Counted from the first letter of the stretch, positions 1 to 13,852 are shown. The stretch is 64,000 nt of DNA from Cladorrhinum sp. PSN259 (GCA_033725935.1 MU867096.1:124001-188000); one strand, 5' to 3'. Numbers and translations: made by a program. Notes: generated by a model not told the origin, from the sequence alone.

Positions 1-2117
1 TTGCAGGTTGATGACGGTGGCCGGCGCGCCCGGTCCAAGTCGCCGGGCCGTTATGCCGATGAGGATCGCGACCGGAGCTACATCCGCGCCTCGGCGGCTA
101 ATGTCGTCGAGGCCGCTCCGTACCCGAGCTCGGCCGTTGGGGTTGGCGGTCCCGGCTCTGCCTCTTTTGAGTACCAACGGCTATCTCAGTGGGGATCAAC
201 TGATCGTGATGACGGTTATCCTGATCCCCGCCGCGAGGCCGAGTATCGGTACAAATCCGAACGGGAGCGGGAGCGGGAGCGGGAGCAGGACAGGGAGTCC
301 TCCCGGTCTGACAGAGACTCTGATCGTGAGAGGGAAAGACGGCGGGGCGATAGCTTCAGCCATCTACCCTCCAAGTATGCCGCTCACATCAGAACCGCCG
401 AGCCTCCTTCGTCTCCCCGTGACTCTCGTGGCTCCTTTGGTGAGCGGGACAGAGATTCGGACAAGGAGCGAGAACGCCGCCGTCGCAAGGAGAAGCTGGA
501 AGACGACCTCGCCTACGGCAAGCTACCTGGTCCGCCCAAGTACGATATGCCAGGGCCACCCTCCGCCTCAACTCCCTCTTTCACCTACGCCCAACCCAAG
601 CCGTACGAGTATGGCTCAAATCTGGAAGCCCTCGGGCCCGGACGAGTTCCGGCCGGCGGTAGCGGCCTCTCTTCCAGTCCAGGCCTAAGCTCTCCTATCA
701 AATCCGCAATGAAGCGCGGCACCTCTCCTCAGCCACCCGTCGGGCGCATGTCTACCCTCTCTGTCCACAGCCCCCACCATTCCCTCTCCATGTCCCTCTC
801 CTCCGCACCACCTTCACCCCTCCTGGAAGCATACCACGGCACCTACCAATCCATGCCATCCATGCCCTCGCCCTTACTCCTTCCAACTCACTCCCAAGTC
901 CTGGAAGCACTTTCTCCCATAGGCTCAGATGACGAACGCACAGGCGACAGAAAACGTTCCCGCCGCGCTAGGTTCCACGACCCAGTCGACGATGCTGCCC
1001 GTCTAGCTAAGGCACTCAAGGGCGAGCGACGGGCACCAGAGACAGAGCCCTTGATTGAGATCCTTCCGGGAATGACGCACGAACAAATCATGGAACTGCG
1101 CTCAGAGTACAAGCGCCTCGTTAAAACCGGCGCAGACCGTAAGGGTGTCAATATCGCCAAGCACATCCGCGCCCGTCTCAAGGACGAGGACCCCAATCTC
1201 ATGAAGGCGTGCTACGCCACCGCTTTGGGAAGATGGGAATCGGAAGCGTACTGGGCCAACTTTTGGTACCACGGCGACAAGACCCGACGGGAACTGCTCA
1301 TTGAATCCCTGATGGGTCGTACAAACGAGGAGATCAGGCTCATCAAGGAGGGATTCAGTGACAAAAAATACGCCAACAGCCTTACCAAGTGCATGAAGAC
1401 GGAACTCAAGGAGGATAAATTCAAGAAGGCGGTCTTGATGGTCCTCGACGAAACAAGGATGGAAGAGACGGACAGGTTCGGGCATCCACTCAAGCTGGAT
1501 ATCGATATTGTCGAGAGCGACGTTCGACAGCTTTACAGGGCCGTTACGAGCGAGAAGGGAGGCGAGAGTCTGATGATTCAGATTGTCACGCAGAGGAGCG
1601 ACAGTCACCTGAGGGAGGTGATGAGGGTTTATAAGAACGCTTACAAGGGGGCTAATTTTGCAAAGGATGCTTTAAAGAAGAGCGGGAATTTAGTTGTATG
1701 TCTTCTTTTTTCTTTCTTTTCTTCTTTTATTAAGCCTCATCTCCCAGAGAACTTTGGAATTGTCTTTTTGTTATTAACTTTGATTTGTTCTTTTAGGGTG
1801 AGGTCCTGGCTCATATCCTCAATGGAGTCATCAACAAGCCCGTTCGCGACGCCATGTTGCTTCACCACGCCCTCACAGCCTCACGACGCGATGAGCTGCG
1901 CCGGGAACTGCTTATCTCGCGTCTTGTTCGGTATCATTGGGATTCTACTCACCTGCAGCTCATCAAGCGCGCCTTTAGGGAGCAGTATGGGCGCGACCTG
2001 GTCGATGCGGTCAAGGAGGCGACGAGCGGGGAGTGGGGAGAGTTTTGCCAGGCGTTGTTGATTACGCGGATGCCTGATCATGTGAAGCGGGTCGAGAGGG
2101 TTGATATTCACCATTGA
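1..2117 (+). CDS. anx14: Annexin family protein, 5' end outside the window
   Basis: Calcium-dependent phospholipid-binding family. Exon 1 is open from base 1 to 1695, an intron runs 1696-1796 (GTATGT donor, TTAG acceptor), and exon 2 is 1797-2117, joining in phase 0; 671 residues lie in the window. The first ~350 residues are low complexity, rich in Arg, Ser, Glu and Pro with runs such as RERERERE, and look disordered. The annexin core of four helical repeats occupies roughly residues 355-665; the segments around PGMTHEQIMELRSEYKR and SLMGRTNEEIRLIKEGF are recognisable. The classical GxGTD calcium loops are poorly kept, as is usual in fungal annexin C types, so calcium affinity may be low. 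The symbol follows the Neurospora annexin by family resemblance only. No start codon is visible, so the true length is unknown. The intron position between the third and fourth repeat is clear because the intron carries in-frame non-annexin sequence. Confidence 0.88.
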
Positions 2118-3290
2118 GTTTTTTTTGGTTTTTTTTCTTCTTTTCTTTTTATATGCTTGAATGGATGTGATATCATGAACTTACTTGTTGAAGAATTTTT
2201 TACGTCGGGATGGAAGGCTTTCATAGATTGATAAACGGATGTCTTTTTTATTTTTATTTTTTCATGATGATGATGACGATGATATGGGATGAAATGACAA
2301 AGAGGAATCTGGATCAGATGCTGATCATGAGAGCATGCAACGATTTGCGGATTGGTGTTGTGGAAATTATAGCATTATTATTAGCATCTGAGGCCCCCTT
2401 TGGTGGCAATTAGGCTTTTCGTATTTCTTAAATGGACTTTGAAATGGAATTTTGGGAATTTTCAAGCTTTATACGGGGGTTTAACTGTGATAAACCACGT
2501 CTTTCGTTTATTTTTCTTTCTTACTATAGTTTTTTTTTTCATATTGAGTTTCGTAAAAGATACCGATTTCATGGCTTCCTATTTAGTTTGAGTGAAAGGG
2601 TTTCAAAATTGCATGTTTGCTCGGCGATTGTTGTAAAAACAGAATCGAGAGAGCAAGACAGGAGGAGAGGTCTCTTCTCGCTTTAGATACACTGGTGATT
2701 GAGAACAGATTATTATTGACCCCGGTGATTGGTGTCGCTACACTTTCATGCTGCATGTGACGACGGCTCGGGTGGTGGTGAGATCTAGTGAGTTAATAAA
2801 GTGTGATTAAGCCAAACAGCTGACGACGTGAACCTCTCTATACGTCCAAGAGTCTTTTACGTAGGAAGACAAGAGTCAGGTTAGCAACTGCCTGGTGACG
2901 ATGAAAGCTAGTGAGATGTCAGAGCTTTTGTAAGATATAAATCTTCCAGCGAAGCGGAAAAAATGGGGTTTGTCGGCTTACCCCTAAGTATGAAAAGAAG
3001 AAGCGTGACGAAAGTCTCTGAGAGTGAGGAGGTTATGTGTAACATGGTTAGATAGCGTTTTTCTTTCTCAAATTATAATGATGGAAAGCGGTCTTCCGTG
3101 GCTTTATCCTCTCACAGGATTTTGTGGCTTTTTTGGCAAGATTATTATGTGTGGCGCGTCAGAACTGATGCTTTCTTCTTTCTTCACGACCCACATGCTG
3201 TGTGTGAGATTTAGACACAAAAAAGGGGAACATGAAGGAGAAAAAAAAAAGAATGCCATGCTCACGAGCGTGTGGGCAGTGTATATCCAA
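2118..3290. other. Intergenic, annexin 3' flank
   Basis: T-rich sequence just after the stop fits a 3' untranslated region. I see no gene-like frame or repeat. The T-run produced on the minus strand by the A-run at 3239-3250 lies about 41 nt past the end of the tRNA gene and could serve as its RNA polymerase III terminator. Confidence 0.5.
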
Positions 3291-3412
3291 TGACAAGGGC
3301 GAGATTCGAACTCGCGCCCTTTCGGACCACGGATTTATATGACTAAAGTCATGATAAGTGTATCAAGGATATCTCCTTAACGTGGCGCCTTAGACCGCTC
3401 GGCCACCTTGCC
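3291..3412 (-). tRNA. tRNA-Leu (anticodon AAG) with a 42-nt intron
   Basis: On the minus strand the acceptor arm GGCAAGG pairs with CCTTGTC plus discriminator A. The D arm (GCC...GGC), anticodon stem CCACG/CGTGG, long variable arm and T arm with TTCGAATC are all present, which marks a class II tRNA. The anticodon loop begins TTAAG, giving AAG (Leu, CUN codons after inosine formation). The intron sits at the usual place after base 37, at genomic 3333-3374, and contains CCTTGA complementary to the anticodon region as in other pre-tRNA introns. The mature tRNA would be 80 nt before CCA addition. Confidence 0.93.
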
Positions 3413-6400
3413 TGTTATGATGCTGTTTGAGACTTAGACCCATAATGAGGGTTTTAAAGTGATGGTCTCGTTTAAGTTGTGGAGGAAGTATGGCGGAGAG
3501 GATGTTTGAGATGACAGGGTGAGACCATGAGTGGTGGGGGAGCGCATAGATAACATGAGTCGAGTGAGCTGTGATACGGAGGAGGAATGGAGGCAAGTTG
3601 TTTCAAGGTTATCAGGATGGGATCGGATGGGATGAGGAAGCTGTTTCGGCGTTATCAGGAAGATCGGAAGCCCGGGAGGAGGCTTGAATAGGGAGGGAGC
3701 CGGGGGATTTCTGAATATAACTTGGGAGTAGAATACTCGAGTCGCATGAAAGTGAAGTAACTTTTCGGGGAGCGTCCCGAAAATCGGAAAGCAAGAGAAC
3801 CAAGAGATGGCTGTTTTATAGTTGGCACACACTCCAAGACAACATTCTCCGTACTCCGTAGCTTCCGGACGCCCCAGGAAATCCAAGTCTTGCCAAGATC
3901 TGGGGAGCGGGAGGATTGCTCAGGATCACTCCTAGCAACCAGCCCAGCTTTTTCTTGTTTCCTCTGTGCGAACCTTGATGATCGGACTGATAAAGAGAAA
4001 AAGAGACCGACAAGGCCATGTTCGAGATAGGATGCGTCCGGTGATCTCGGGCCGTTGCCGAAAGGTTGCAAGTTCAGGAGCAATGCGCTCTTGGCATCAT
4101 CGGATCGGATCCACAATATCGAGAGCCAAGCCTTCCCAAGTCCAGGGCACGCCTTCCCTCCCAAGACGGGATGACGTCAAAACCCCTTGATGGCGTTTTC
4201 CAAAAGAAAGTAGTGCCAAGACAAGAAGACCGTTTTGAGTCTTTGCTTTAATCTTCAACGTCGAGTCCTGTCCGACGCCGTATTCCTTCTCTCTCAATGC
4301 CTTGACAGGCCTTGCTTTCTCAATCAAGAGGCGACAGGCCAACTAGCTGTCTTACCGCGACACTGGCAACTTGTGCTCGCTGCTTCGCTGCTCACAACAG
4401 GTCGCGTGTTGAGCGGATGATGAATCTTAATTCTCCACAGAAGTGTAGTACAATTCAGGGGAAGCAAGTTTCTCCCAGAGGCGTCTCCACTTTCCCGAAC
4501 CTCCATACAAACATTCTCGCTATTCGGCATCGAGTACGAAGAACATCAGGTTTCTTCCTTTACCCCAGATATCGGAGTGCAATATAGCCCAGTGGAATGT
4601 GTCGCATCGGATTCTAGCATTCCGAAAACTACGTTTGACACATCGCGATGCCGGCATTGGTGGCAATCTATCTCGATCTATCCAGGTATAGTAACTAGCT
4701 CTCATATCTTTCCCCTTTCTCGAACCGATTAAATCTCTCAACGGCAATAATGAAGTCGGTCACGCGGGACATCGCAATGACCATCACATCCCCCGCCATG
4801 TCACGGACAAACCTAGCCGACTGGCACAACAGGTCTCAGAGTTGATCGCAGCATGCACAAAACCGGATCCCCAGCAATTACTCGTGATGCCTAGGACAGT
4901 TTACTGGCGCATCTTTCTATCTATACCCGATGATGCAGCTTGTCTTCTCCGCGGACGAAAATGCGGTGTCCGGGGACATCTTCTAGAAGGATACACTGGC
5001 ATAAAAGCGAGAAGAAGCGAACGATCCATCAGGGTGTTTGGATGTGTGTGCGACTCGTGTCAGGGTTGCGATGCAGGGATCAGCAGGCGGCGTCTTTTTT
5101 CCTACAGGCTGTCAATCGGTCGTGTGCATCTTTGACAGCAAAAACCCGTGGAGATTCGCCGACATCGTGAGACAAAAGTTTCGTTGCATTGAAGAAGCCC
5201 TCAGAAGCATGTTCCAGAAATGCTGCATACTCAGCGTCTCACGCCTCGAATTGATGTTGCGTTATCGGTAACGACTCAATAATCCTACAGTCACAGAATG
5301 GATCGACAGTCAACACAAGCTGATATGGTGGAGTTAATAAGAAAATCCTCTCGGCGACTGCTGAGACCTGCGCACATTTTGGAAAAAGGGGCGGGGCATC
5401 GGATTCGACCAAACAATGCAACCCCGCCTGGTTACCGGGCTGAACACCACATCTGGCGGTCTGGTGAGAGCGCATACAAGCAACGACGAAAGCGGATGTC
5501 GTACCGCGCTGCGCCGAGTTTTACTCCTTCTGATAGTCGCAACCGACCAAGAGCCGAGGAAGCTTAGAACACCACACATCGATCGGGCCATGACAATCTC
5601 CCAGAGACCTCGACGGCAAAGAATAGGGCCCAATGCCCTGGATGAAACAAAAGAATGCTCTCGAATTGCGTTTGCACGTGCAAATTTACATCGATCATGC
5701 CTATACGAGCAGGTCATGATGATCTTTGGACGACACCTTGCCCGTTATCAAATTCAACGGTGTTTCATTAACCAGGGGAGGTAGTCAGGGACCTTTGAGT
5801 GGTTTTCAAGATCCACACAAAAACCCCTGTAACCGCACCAAAATCATTAGTGTGGGCCGATATTAGTTATCGATCATTGTTCGATTTTTCGATCTGTCGT
5901 CACTAATCTTTTTTCCTCCTTCAACAAGCCGGAGTTCGGCAGAAATTCCGCCTGTCAACGCCGTCCACCTAAGGGGGGCATGGAAACAGGCAGGACCTCG
6001 GAATTTTCCCGACGAGGTGTGTGTCTGTTGTTTGTTTCGGTGTGTACAGGTTGATCGGCGTGAGAAATGCTCGGATCGGAACGCAATAGGGCGGACATGC
6101 GGGAAAGGTTGAGTCAAGGAGAAAATGGAATATATCCCCCAGCAGAAAGTTGGGTCCGTTTCGGTTTCCGTGCAGTGACGAGCACTGAAAAGCGGTAAGG
6201 GAAGCTGAGCTTACAGAGAGAGAGAGTTCCCGTCGTTGCTCGTTCCTGGAGTCGGTGGTCGGCATTTGCAACTCTTGAGCCCCGAACGTACCAACAAGTA
6301 CCCACGTTGTACCCAGCTCGTTTGCTCCAACCGCGCTAAACCATTGTAGGCCATTTGTTCCCTAGCGGGCGCTCTGCTTTGTTCGACCTGCAGCATTCAT

Positions 6401-7768
6401 GCATGACAAACTCCAAAAAAAAAGCAGGTTGCTTGTTATCGTTGAAAACTCGACTCATCATCAATTCAGAACTACCAAACATGTCAAACTGAATGCCAGA
6501 TGCCTCGGCGTTTCAATTGCCACTTGTCAAGGTTCCAAGCGGCGATCTACTATTGAGATTTTCATGACTTTTTAGAAAGACCTGGAACAGACCATTACCT
6601 GTCGGTATGGTAGTCCCTTCTTTTCTTTCTTTTGTTTTCTGGTTTGTCAGCTTTCATCGATGTCGATTGGTGATTGATGACACACAGGCCCGATGACGAC
6701 TCCGCGGTGTTTCTTTTCTTCCATCTCAATTCCGGACTCGGGATCAATTGATATAAAACTCCTCCGGTGCTTGGCTCCACAACATTGTTGTCTTGTTGCC
6801 TTGGCCACTCCCTTTTTGAGCTCTCCAAGAAAAAAAGGCGGACCAGAGCTCCTTGGAAGTTGAAGCGAAGATTGGCTAAGGTGTTGGGTGCGTTAATTGC
6901 GGTCAACCACGCGCTGAAGTCATTCATAGATCACTTGCACGTCAATTGGTGGGAGATGAGCATTTGACTATAGTAGAGGGCAAGTGAGCGAAGTTGAATC
7001 GGTCAATGATCACAGAGGAAAGGGTACAAAGATGTGACTTACTCCACCGGCTTTGTACTTCTCGAGAGACCTGGACACCCAGGGGATCGCGAACCTGCGG
7101 GCGCGCTCTCGGACATAACGAACAGGCCGACCGTTGATGCAGCCCACACCAACCACATGGCCCACGGCGTAAAGATCCCCTACCCCGAAAGAAGAGTAGG
7201 AAATAATGCCACAGAAGGACTGCATTGGCACATTGGAGCAGTGTACTTGCATGCGTACACCTTGTTATTTACCACCGTCCCTATCCGCACCTGCATCCGC
7301 AACCGCTACCTCGATCCCCATCAACCGCAGCATCGCCTCGTCGTCGGTTCGCTTCTGGTACTGAAAGAGTGTACTGTAATCCGTAATCCCTGATCCTTCC
7401 CAATCCATCCCACACACACCATACTCCCACACGACAAAGAGACAAGGCACACCCCACCCTTGTCAGGTCCCCAGTCATCTCCCAGTCCTGACCACTGGGC
7501 CGCGAATCCCCATCCATAGCTAGCCCTGCTTGGGTCTGTGTGCTGGCCCAGATGGTGATTCATTATTAATCTACAAACCCGCTCGCCCTTCTTGGTGCTT
7601 GTTGCTTATTGCACCCGTTTGCTTCTTTCTTGTCTTTCCAAGCTTTTGGACGGATTCTTTATACACTGGTCTTGCCCCTCAACTTTGGCACTAAGTGGCA
7701 CTTGGACCCTTACACTTACACTTACACTTACACACACCCCTCATATTCCATACAATATTTGTTCCACG
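3413..7768. other. Long gene-free spacer upstream of the transcription factor
   Basis: 4.3 kb with many short frames on both strands but none longer than about 170 codons, and none with splice-linked coding text that I can defend. A short array of about four TTACAC units lies at 7709-7738, some 30-60 bases before the ATG of the next gene, in a C/A-rich leader. The region most likely contains the promoter and long leader of that gene. Confidence 0.45.
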
Positions 7769-8921
7769 ATGGAAGGGTCAGTACCAACGTCACCGAACGA
7801 GGATACCCTCAAGCACCACCCACCAAGGAGACATACCAGCGCTTCTAAGACGGTCAAGACTGTGCACCGGGCATCAAAACGTGCCAGCTCCCATGGTCAT
7901 GCCCACCCTCCGTCCCCCACATCTCACGACAGTCACTCGCAACATGGTGAGAGGCATAAGAGAGTGTGGAAGGCCTGTGAGAGGTGTAGAATGAAGAAGA
8001 CAAAGGTCACTATCCTTCCCTCTCGTGTATACACAGCGAACTCTACTTACTAACACATCACCGCAGTGCGATGGAGAATTTCCCTGCAAGAGGTGTAAGG
8101 ACGACGGCCTCGTATGTACGGCTGGTGTTCGAAAGAAGCACGAGTACAAGCAATTGCCTAGGGGTTACGCCGAGGTATTAGAAAACACGCAGCACTCCCT
8201 CATCGCCACTGTTCACAAGCTTTACGCCATGGTCCGAAATCAACAGCCCTGGGATTTGGGCGAGCCAGAGTTAAACGAGAGAGGCCAGCCAGTGATTCAC
8301 AACATTGCCGCTAGGTTGGGGTGCATAAGATTACAAGCCGACGTCGATCTTCCTGTTCACACAGTTTTCCCCGAGGACGAGGCAGGACTTGCCGAGCTGG
8401 CCAGACAGTTGGAGGAACAGCAACGAGAGAGCGCCATCCGTGCCATGAACCAAGAAAACGACTCAAGTAGGGCCGACCGCAATGGTAGCCCTTCATCTTC
8501 CGACCTGGATCATTCGGACCTCGAGCAGGACTATCGAAGGGCTGCCTTTGGTGGTGCAAATAGCGCAGTCACCATGTCGCCAGCAAGTCTCAACTACAGC
8601 GATTTTGACATGGTTCCGCCGTCGACAGTTCATGCGGCAGCAGGCAGATTCCCCGCAACAGCGCAGCAATCGGCTGCTGGAGGTCTTCCTCCCGATTACG
8701 TATGGGTGAATCGGCCTACGGCAGCAATGGGATATGCGCCCACCCCCTTTATCACCAGCGGAACTTATCTCGACATGGACATGTTGAACCAAGGCCTTAT
8801 AGAGTCCAATTTTGGCACAATCAAACCTCACGTATTATCGTGTCCGAATCCAGAGGTCATGCTGGGCATGGGTGACCCGATGATGTACTCCGGGTACGAT
8901 GCCGAGACCCTGAGGATGTGA
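7769..8921 (+). CDS. Zn2Cys6 fungal transcription factor
   Basis: Nuclear DNA-binding protein of 363 residues. Exon 1 is 7769-8005, intron 8006-8066, exon 2 8067-8921. The binuclear zinc cluster uses Cys70, Cys73, Cys80, Cys86, Cys89 and Cys96 with spacing C-x2-C-x6-C-x5-C-x2-C-x6-C, and a basic stretch (RMKKTK) between the first cysteines. The intron falls exactly between Lys79 and Cys80, so splicing is needed to build the finger. A conserved-looking region follows (YKQLPRGYAEVLENTQHSL, about residues 108-126), then an acidic/Ser-rich middle and a Pro/Met/Tyr-rich C terminus. No fungal-specific 'middle homology' domain of the usual size is present, so this is a short member. ATG 7769 is chosen because upstream sequence is promoter-like. 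Target genes cannot be inferred from its isolated position. Confidence 0.9.
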
Positions 8922-9578
8922 TCGAATAATCGAATTCGGGTCATAGTCACGATGATTACGAGGTGGGAATGGTGCGGTGGGGATATGCAGATGGATTTCG
9001 CACGCGCGGAAACCCCAAATTTAGCAGCTTTCTATTCGTTGGGACCCTTGGAGTAATTGGGGACACGCCCTGCCTCAAAATAGCAAGCAGGGAGGAACGC
9101 ACACGAGAAAGTAGGACGGCAACGGGTTATTTCCTTTTTGGCATGGAGTTGAAGGCGCAGCTATTATGGGCTAAATGACTGGGAGGTTTTTTGTCATGAT
9201 TTTTGGTTTTTTAACCTTTCTGCTGCTATGCACTAGACAGCGTTCCCACATGGGCTGGGCAGATTTTTGGAGATTTTCCTTGGTATACTGTATACAAGGT
9301 ATGAAATCAGGGTGACTGGTTGTCACAAGAGAGGATGGAAATGTATGATAGGTTTTTGGATGTCCTGGCAACGCAAGCCTCTCATTCTCTCCTCACACCC
9401 CCCGCATTTCACATTTGTGTGGGTTGAACAAGGAGGGTGCACATGAAAGCACAGTTGGATTTCAATATCCGATACCGAAGCGGAAGTTTTAGATGACCAC
9501 CAAAACCAGCTCTTACATTGTGAAATGTGACAGCCAAAGTTCAATCAATTGACTAGATGGGAAAGATGGCGGCTTACT

Positions 9579-9611
9579 TTTTGTGACCATTTTGTGACCA
9601 TTTCGTGACCA
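9579..9611 (+). repeat. Three contiguous 11-bp direct repeats
   Basis: Units at 9579-9589, 9590-9600 and 9601-9611 read TTTTGTGACCA, TTTTGTGACCA and TTTCGTGACCA. The period is close to one helical turn, so three GTGACC cores lie on one face of the DNA. They sit about 670 bp beyond the transcription factor stop codon. Confidence 0.9.
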
Positions 9612-12600
9612 GTGCTGTGTGTGATGGTGGGATTGTGGTGCAGACACTGTACCAAGTTTGCAAGCCAACAGGGTGGCCACGGTCCAGAGGCAGCGTGATC
9701 ACCGGGGTTCTTTCTGATAAGTTGTTCCCCCACGTTTTCTATCTCACTTGCTGTCCCCGACACACCGTCTCTCATTCAAGGATCCCAATGGCCGAATGGG
9801 AATGAAACACACTCGCGTATTCAGAGGCTTGTTCAATCGCATTGCAAGACTTTGTGGATACGAAATACAGCAGCGACCAAGCGGAAATCAGACATTGTGG
9901 CTTTGCTCTTTCGATGACGACGACAATGCGTGCTTGGAAAAGCTTGGCTTCTCCTAATTCCCCCCAAAATCCCCAAATCCGTTCTTTCACCAAAGCGAAG
10001 AGGGGTGCGGAAGGGGGGCCGAAACGGAATATTCCAGACCTTGGGACGACGTTAGCGCTAGCGGCACGACAGGTGGCACTAGACCGAAATATGCTTAACC
10101 TCCTTTCTCATATCTTTCTCTCCCCTCCCCTACCATACCACCACCCACTGTACAATCACTACTACCACCAACTGACACCCCCTTGCACCGCAAACGCCAG
10201 TGCTCACCTTTGTCTGCGAAGGGAAAGCAATCACCATCCTAATCACGGCACAGTCCCCGCGTGATAGACGTCAATAGAGGCGGCACCGAAACCATGTCCT
10301 CGGGCACTTTCTCGGCAGTTTATCACCATCCTGTGCCACCGCCCGCTCACAAAAGGGCACAACGCCCAAGGGGGCAGACCAAGGAGGCGGTGCAAAAACC
10401 CACCCCAGGAAGTCTAACCTCTAACAGCGTCTTGTCAAATACCATGTCATGCTCCATGTCTTATCACTGTGTGTCTTGGACGGCCCGGAGACTTTGTCGA
10501 ATCAAACTTGGTCCTGCGGAGTGAACAATAGCCCGTTGCCCCGCACCGCCGAGGAATGGCGTTGAAGAAACCGGCCCCGCATCACGCGGATTCCCGAGCA
10601 GTTGCATGGTTCATTTTCCCATTAGGATTCCCGATTGTGAAATGTCCATTCGGACGGGACTCCGCCCCTACCTACACATGATTCCCAATGATATCTCACT
10701 CACACCAAGAGACGGAGGCGGTGAGCAAGAAAACATCGAGGGAGTGAGCATGCTTCGCACTACATAACTGCACCTACTGATGCACGATAGGAATGAGTGG
10801 AAGGTACCATCACATATTGGAGAGAACAATGTGCCTATTTTACTCATTTCGTTAAGTTTGTCTTTTGCCTTTCTCACCCGGGTCGCTTTCGCGCCCTCGG
10901 CAAGACCACCCGAATTCGTTAACAACGCCCAACGGGCAACATGTTTGGGTTTCCAGGGTCTTATTCCCGGCGGCGCACAGACCGAGATAGATATGGGTGA
11001 GCAAGATAATTTGATATTCCCATGAGGACATGGAAGGAACGAAAAACAGCCCTGTGCGTACTACTTACACAGTACTGACTGAAAACATGGGGGTCTTTTG
11101 CTTCCTCTGCATGGGTGTGTGTAACGTCGCACAAACCGTTCGCCGAGTTAGTCACACGCGGGCCAACATCAAGCTTGAGAACGACGAAATACCACCTTGG
11201 ACACACTGTGGGCGAGTTGGTTTTTCTCTCCCATCAGGCAGCAAGGCAACTGAAATCCGCCTGTAGTAATTCCGTATACAGCTCGGAATTATGTACTGTG
11301 TGATTCACATACCCCTGCACCCATGCCATGCCAAGGTAATGCTTCTCGAAGGGTTCACGCCGCCGTCTTTTCATCAAGTGGCATTTCCCGTGCGGTTTAC
11401 AGTGTACACGTTGCTGGGGATTTTCAAACCCATGCAGTGAGGCGGCACAAAAGTACTTTCTAGCCGCTCTCTTCAAGAAAGGGAATCATTGGGCGCGCAT
11501 GGCTGATGCACAGGAACCCTTATTTCTCAGCCCCCGGAATACATTTGTCCAACCCCGGAGAAGGAATCAATGATCTACGTTCACACATACGGACATCGAG
11601 AGGACGGACCAAAAAAAACGGACGAGTTAAATCCGCCGGCCACGGGCATTGTTCTCTATTCCACGGAGCAACAAGTCCAGGACAGCGTGAATTCTCTCAA
11701 CTGATTCCGAAACTTGTGCATGAAAGCCGTTGCTTTGATAATCTAATCGCCGATTTGGACGTTTACAAACGCCGAATCCCAACGGGATTGTTTCCCCCTG
11801 TTCCTCATCGTGTCCTAGCGAATCAAGAATCTGTTACAACCGGATAGGTGTGCTACCCATCAAGGTACTTTCTCTCCTTTAACTGGTATCAGATCCAAAC
11901 CCATTCACCGAACTGAAACCTTCCACTCTCCTTTGCTTTGGCCTTCCCCTTGCCATTGTTAATATACTTGAGCTAACTTGCATGCCATTCTTGGCCGGTT
12001 TCTTACTTGCCTCACCTATTCCCTACCTACGTAGGTAATTAGGTATTGGACAGCTGTCAAGTCCGAAGTTTGAGCGGTACAGTATCTCCTTTCATACAGC
12101 ACCAAAACTGAGAGCTCGTAATTAGCCTGACCACGCGCGCGGGACCTGGGCGTGGACCGCGCAATCAAGGACCAAAGCATGCGGCCTTTTTGCCCTTCCC
12201 TTCTGTCGTCAACCCGATGATTATCAACTCCCGGGGTAATATTAGAAGTCACATTTTCAATATACACGCACGCACTCACACATATACACACACATACATA
12301 AACGCACAGACAATCTAAATAATCGTTTTTGTTTTGTTTTTTTGATACCACAGCAAACATGATAGATCAAATGATTAAATAATAATTTCCAGTTGATTAG
12401 TTCATCACTTTCGATTATAAATGCAAGGGGAGAAAACCGGTAAGTAAAACGCCACGGAGAACTTGAAGAAGGCGGGTTGAGAAGAATGAGAATAAGATTT
12501 AGAGAGAGAGGTGATAAATAATCACTGCGGAGATAGGTAACTGGCTTTTGCAGTGGTGCCAGACAGACAGAACAGAACTGGTCATTATTAATTTTGTTGC

Positions 12601-13380
12601 TTATTGTTGTATGTACATGTAGCTTAGTGTAGATCATACAGTAGGTTAGGCATATAGCTTGGCAGCCTGAGCAAGGAGGAGCGGAAGTAGCTCCGTTCCC
12701 GCGTTTGTTTATGTATGACAAAGAGGTTGTTTACCCAAGTAGGAAAGTAATGTTCTTCTTGGAAGATGCGCAGTTGGCAGTGAAAAGAAAAAGATTGCCG
12801 AAACGTTTCAAAAATCACGAGGATGTATGTAACAAACAGCAAAAACACACGTGTAAGATTTGAAAGAAATATATATTAAAAAAAAGGGGGGTTTGATTGG
12901 AGGGAAAAGCTAGGATTTTATCAGATTTATCTGATCATGGTTTTTTTTTCTCCCAATATATCCAAATTCAGATTGACGGGGGGTGTGGTGGAATCACACA
13001 GAAGAACCACACTCACTGAACTGCAGTCTAACTCTGATTCGTAAAAATTTTTCTTTTGGCATGCCTACTCAGAAAGTTGGAAAGTTAAGAAAACGTTCGA
13101 ATACTGCATTTGTCAGCGGGCATTTTTGCCCAGGCAGCTTCAAGGCTTTGGTCAATATTTCCCCCTCTTTGTTATTGGTGTCATGCACACACACACACAC
13201 ACGCGTACCGGGCATGCAGGCGTCGCCCGCGAAACACAACATTGAACACAACACAAACCTTGCATGAAGCATGGTGCCACTGGAGCATGAAAAGCATGGG
13301 GGGTGTTCAATGTTCCCACACCTTCTTTTTGAAGATCATACCACGCTGCTTTTCTTACTTACTGTAACCCTATCCGTGAT

Positions 13381-13382
<2 letters not shown>

Positions 13383-13415
<33 letters not shown>
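13383..13415 (+). repeat. (GT)n microsatellite
   Basis: A 33-base uninterrupted GT dinucleotide tract. Confidence 0.97.
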
Positions 13416-13417
<2 letters not shown>

Positions 13418-13852
13418 CAATTCTCACTGCCGACATTTAGACGTGGTGGATGGGTGGATGTCGGATCGTACACTGTCACTTCTGTCACAGTAATCACCTT
13501 GATGGGGGTCAAGGTACATAGTGCACAAGTGCCGAACGTGGTATGAATAAGAGTGTGAAATAAGGACAAGTGGGGAAGTTGAATGGTACCTAGTAGGCAG
13601 ACTAGAAAGATGCAACTACTAGTTCTCACTTCGTGCACGAGTAAATACAATTATAAATGGGGCTAGGCCGAGGCTGTGACTTTTGGTGACAGTGGTTGAG
13701 TAGTTGGTGGCGATTAGTATGTTGTTTGGGTTGCAAGGGAACGAAAGAAGGATGTTGGGTACTTGCGCGTGAGGTACCCGACAGGCTTGTCAAAGTGAGA
13801 AACAGCGGGAGGTTGACTTAATAAGTGAGTTGTAGCTTAACTTACAACTACC

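Noticed and set aside
1102..1608. 168-codon antisense frame within the annexin exon
   Set aside because: Shadow of the annexin coding sequence, which has a clear family match and a spliced continuation.
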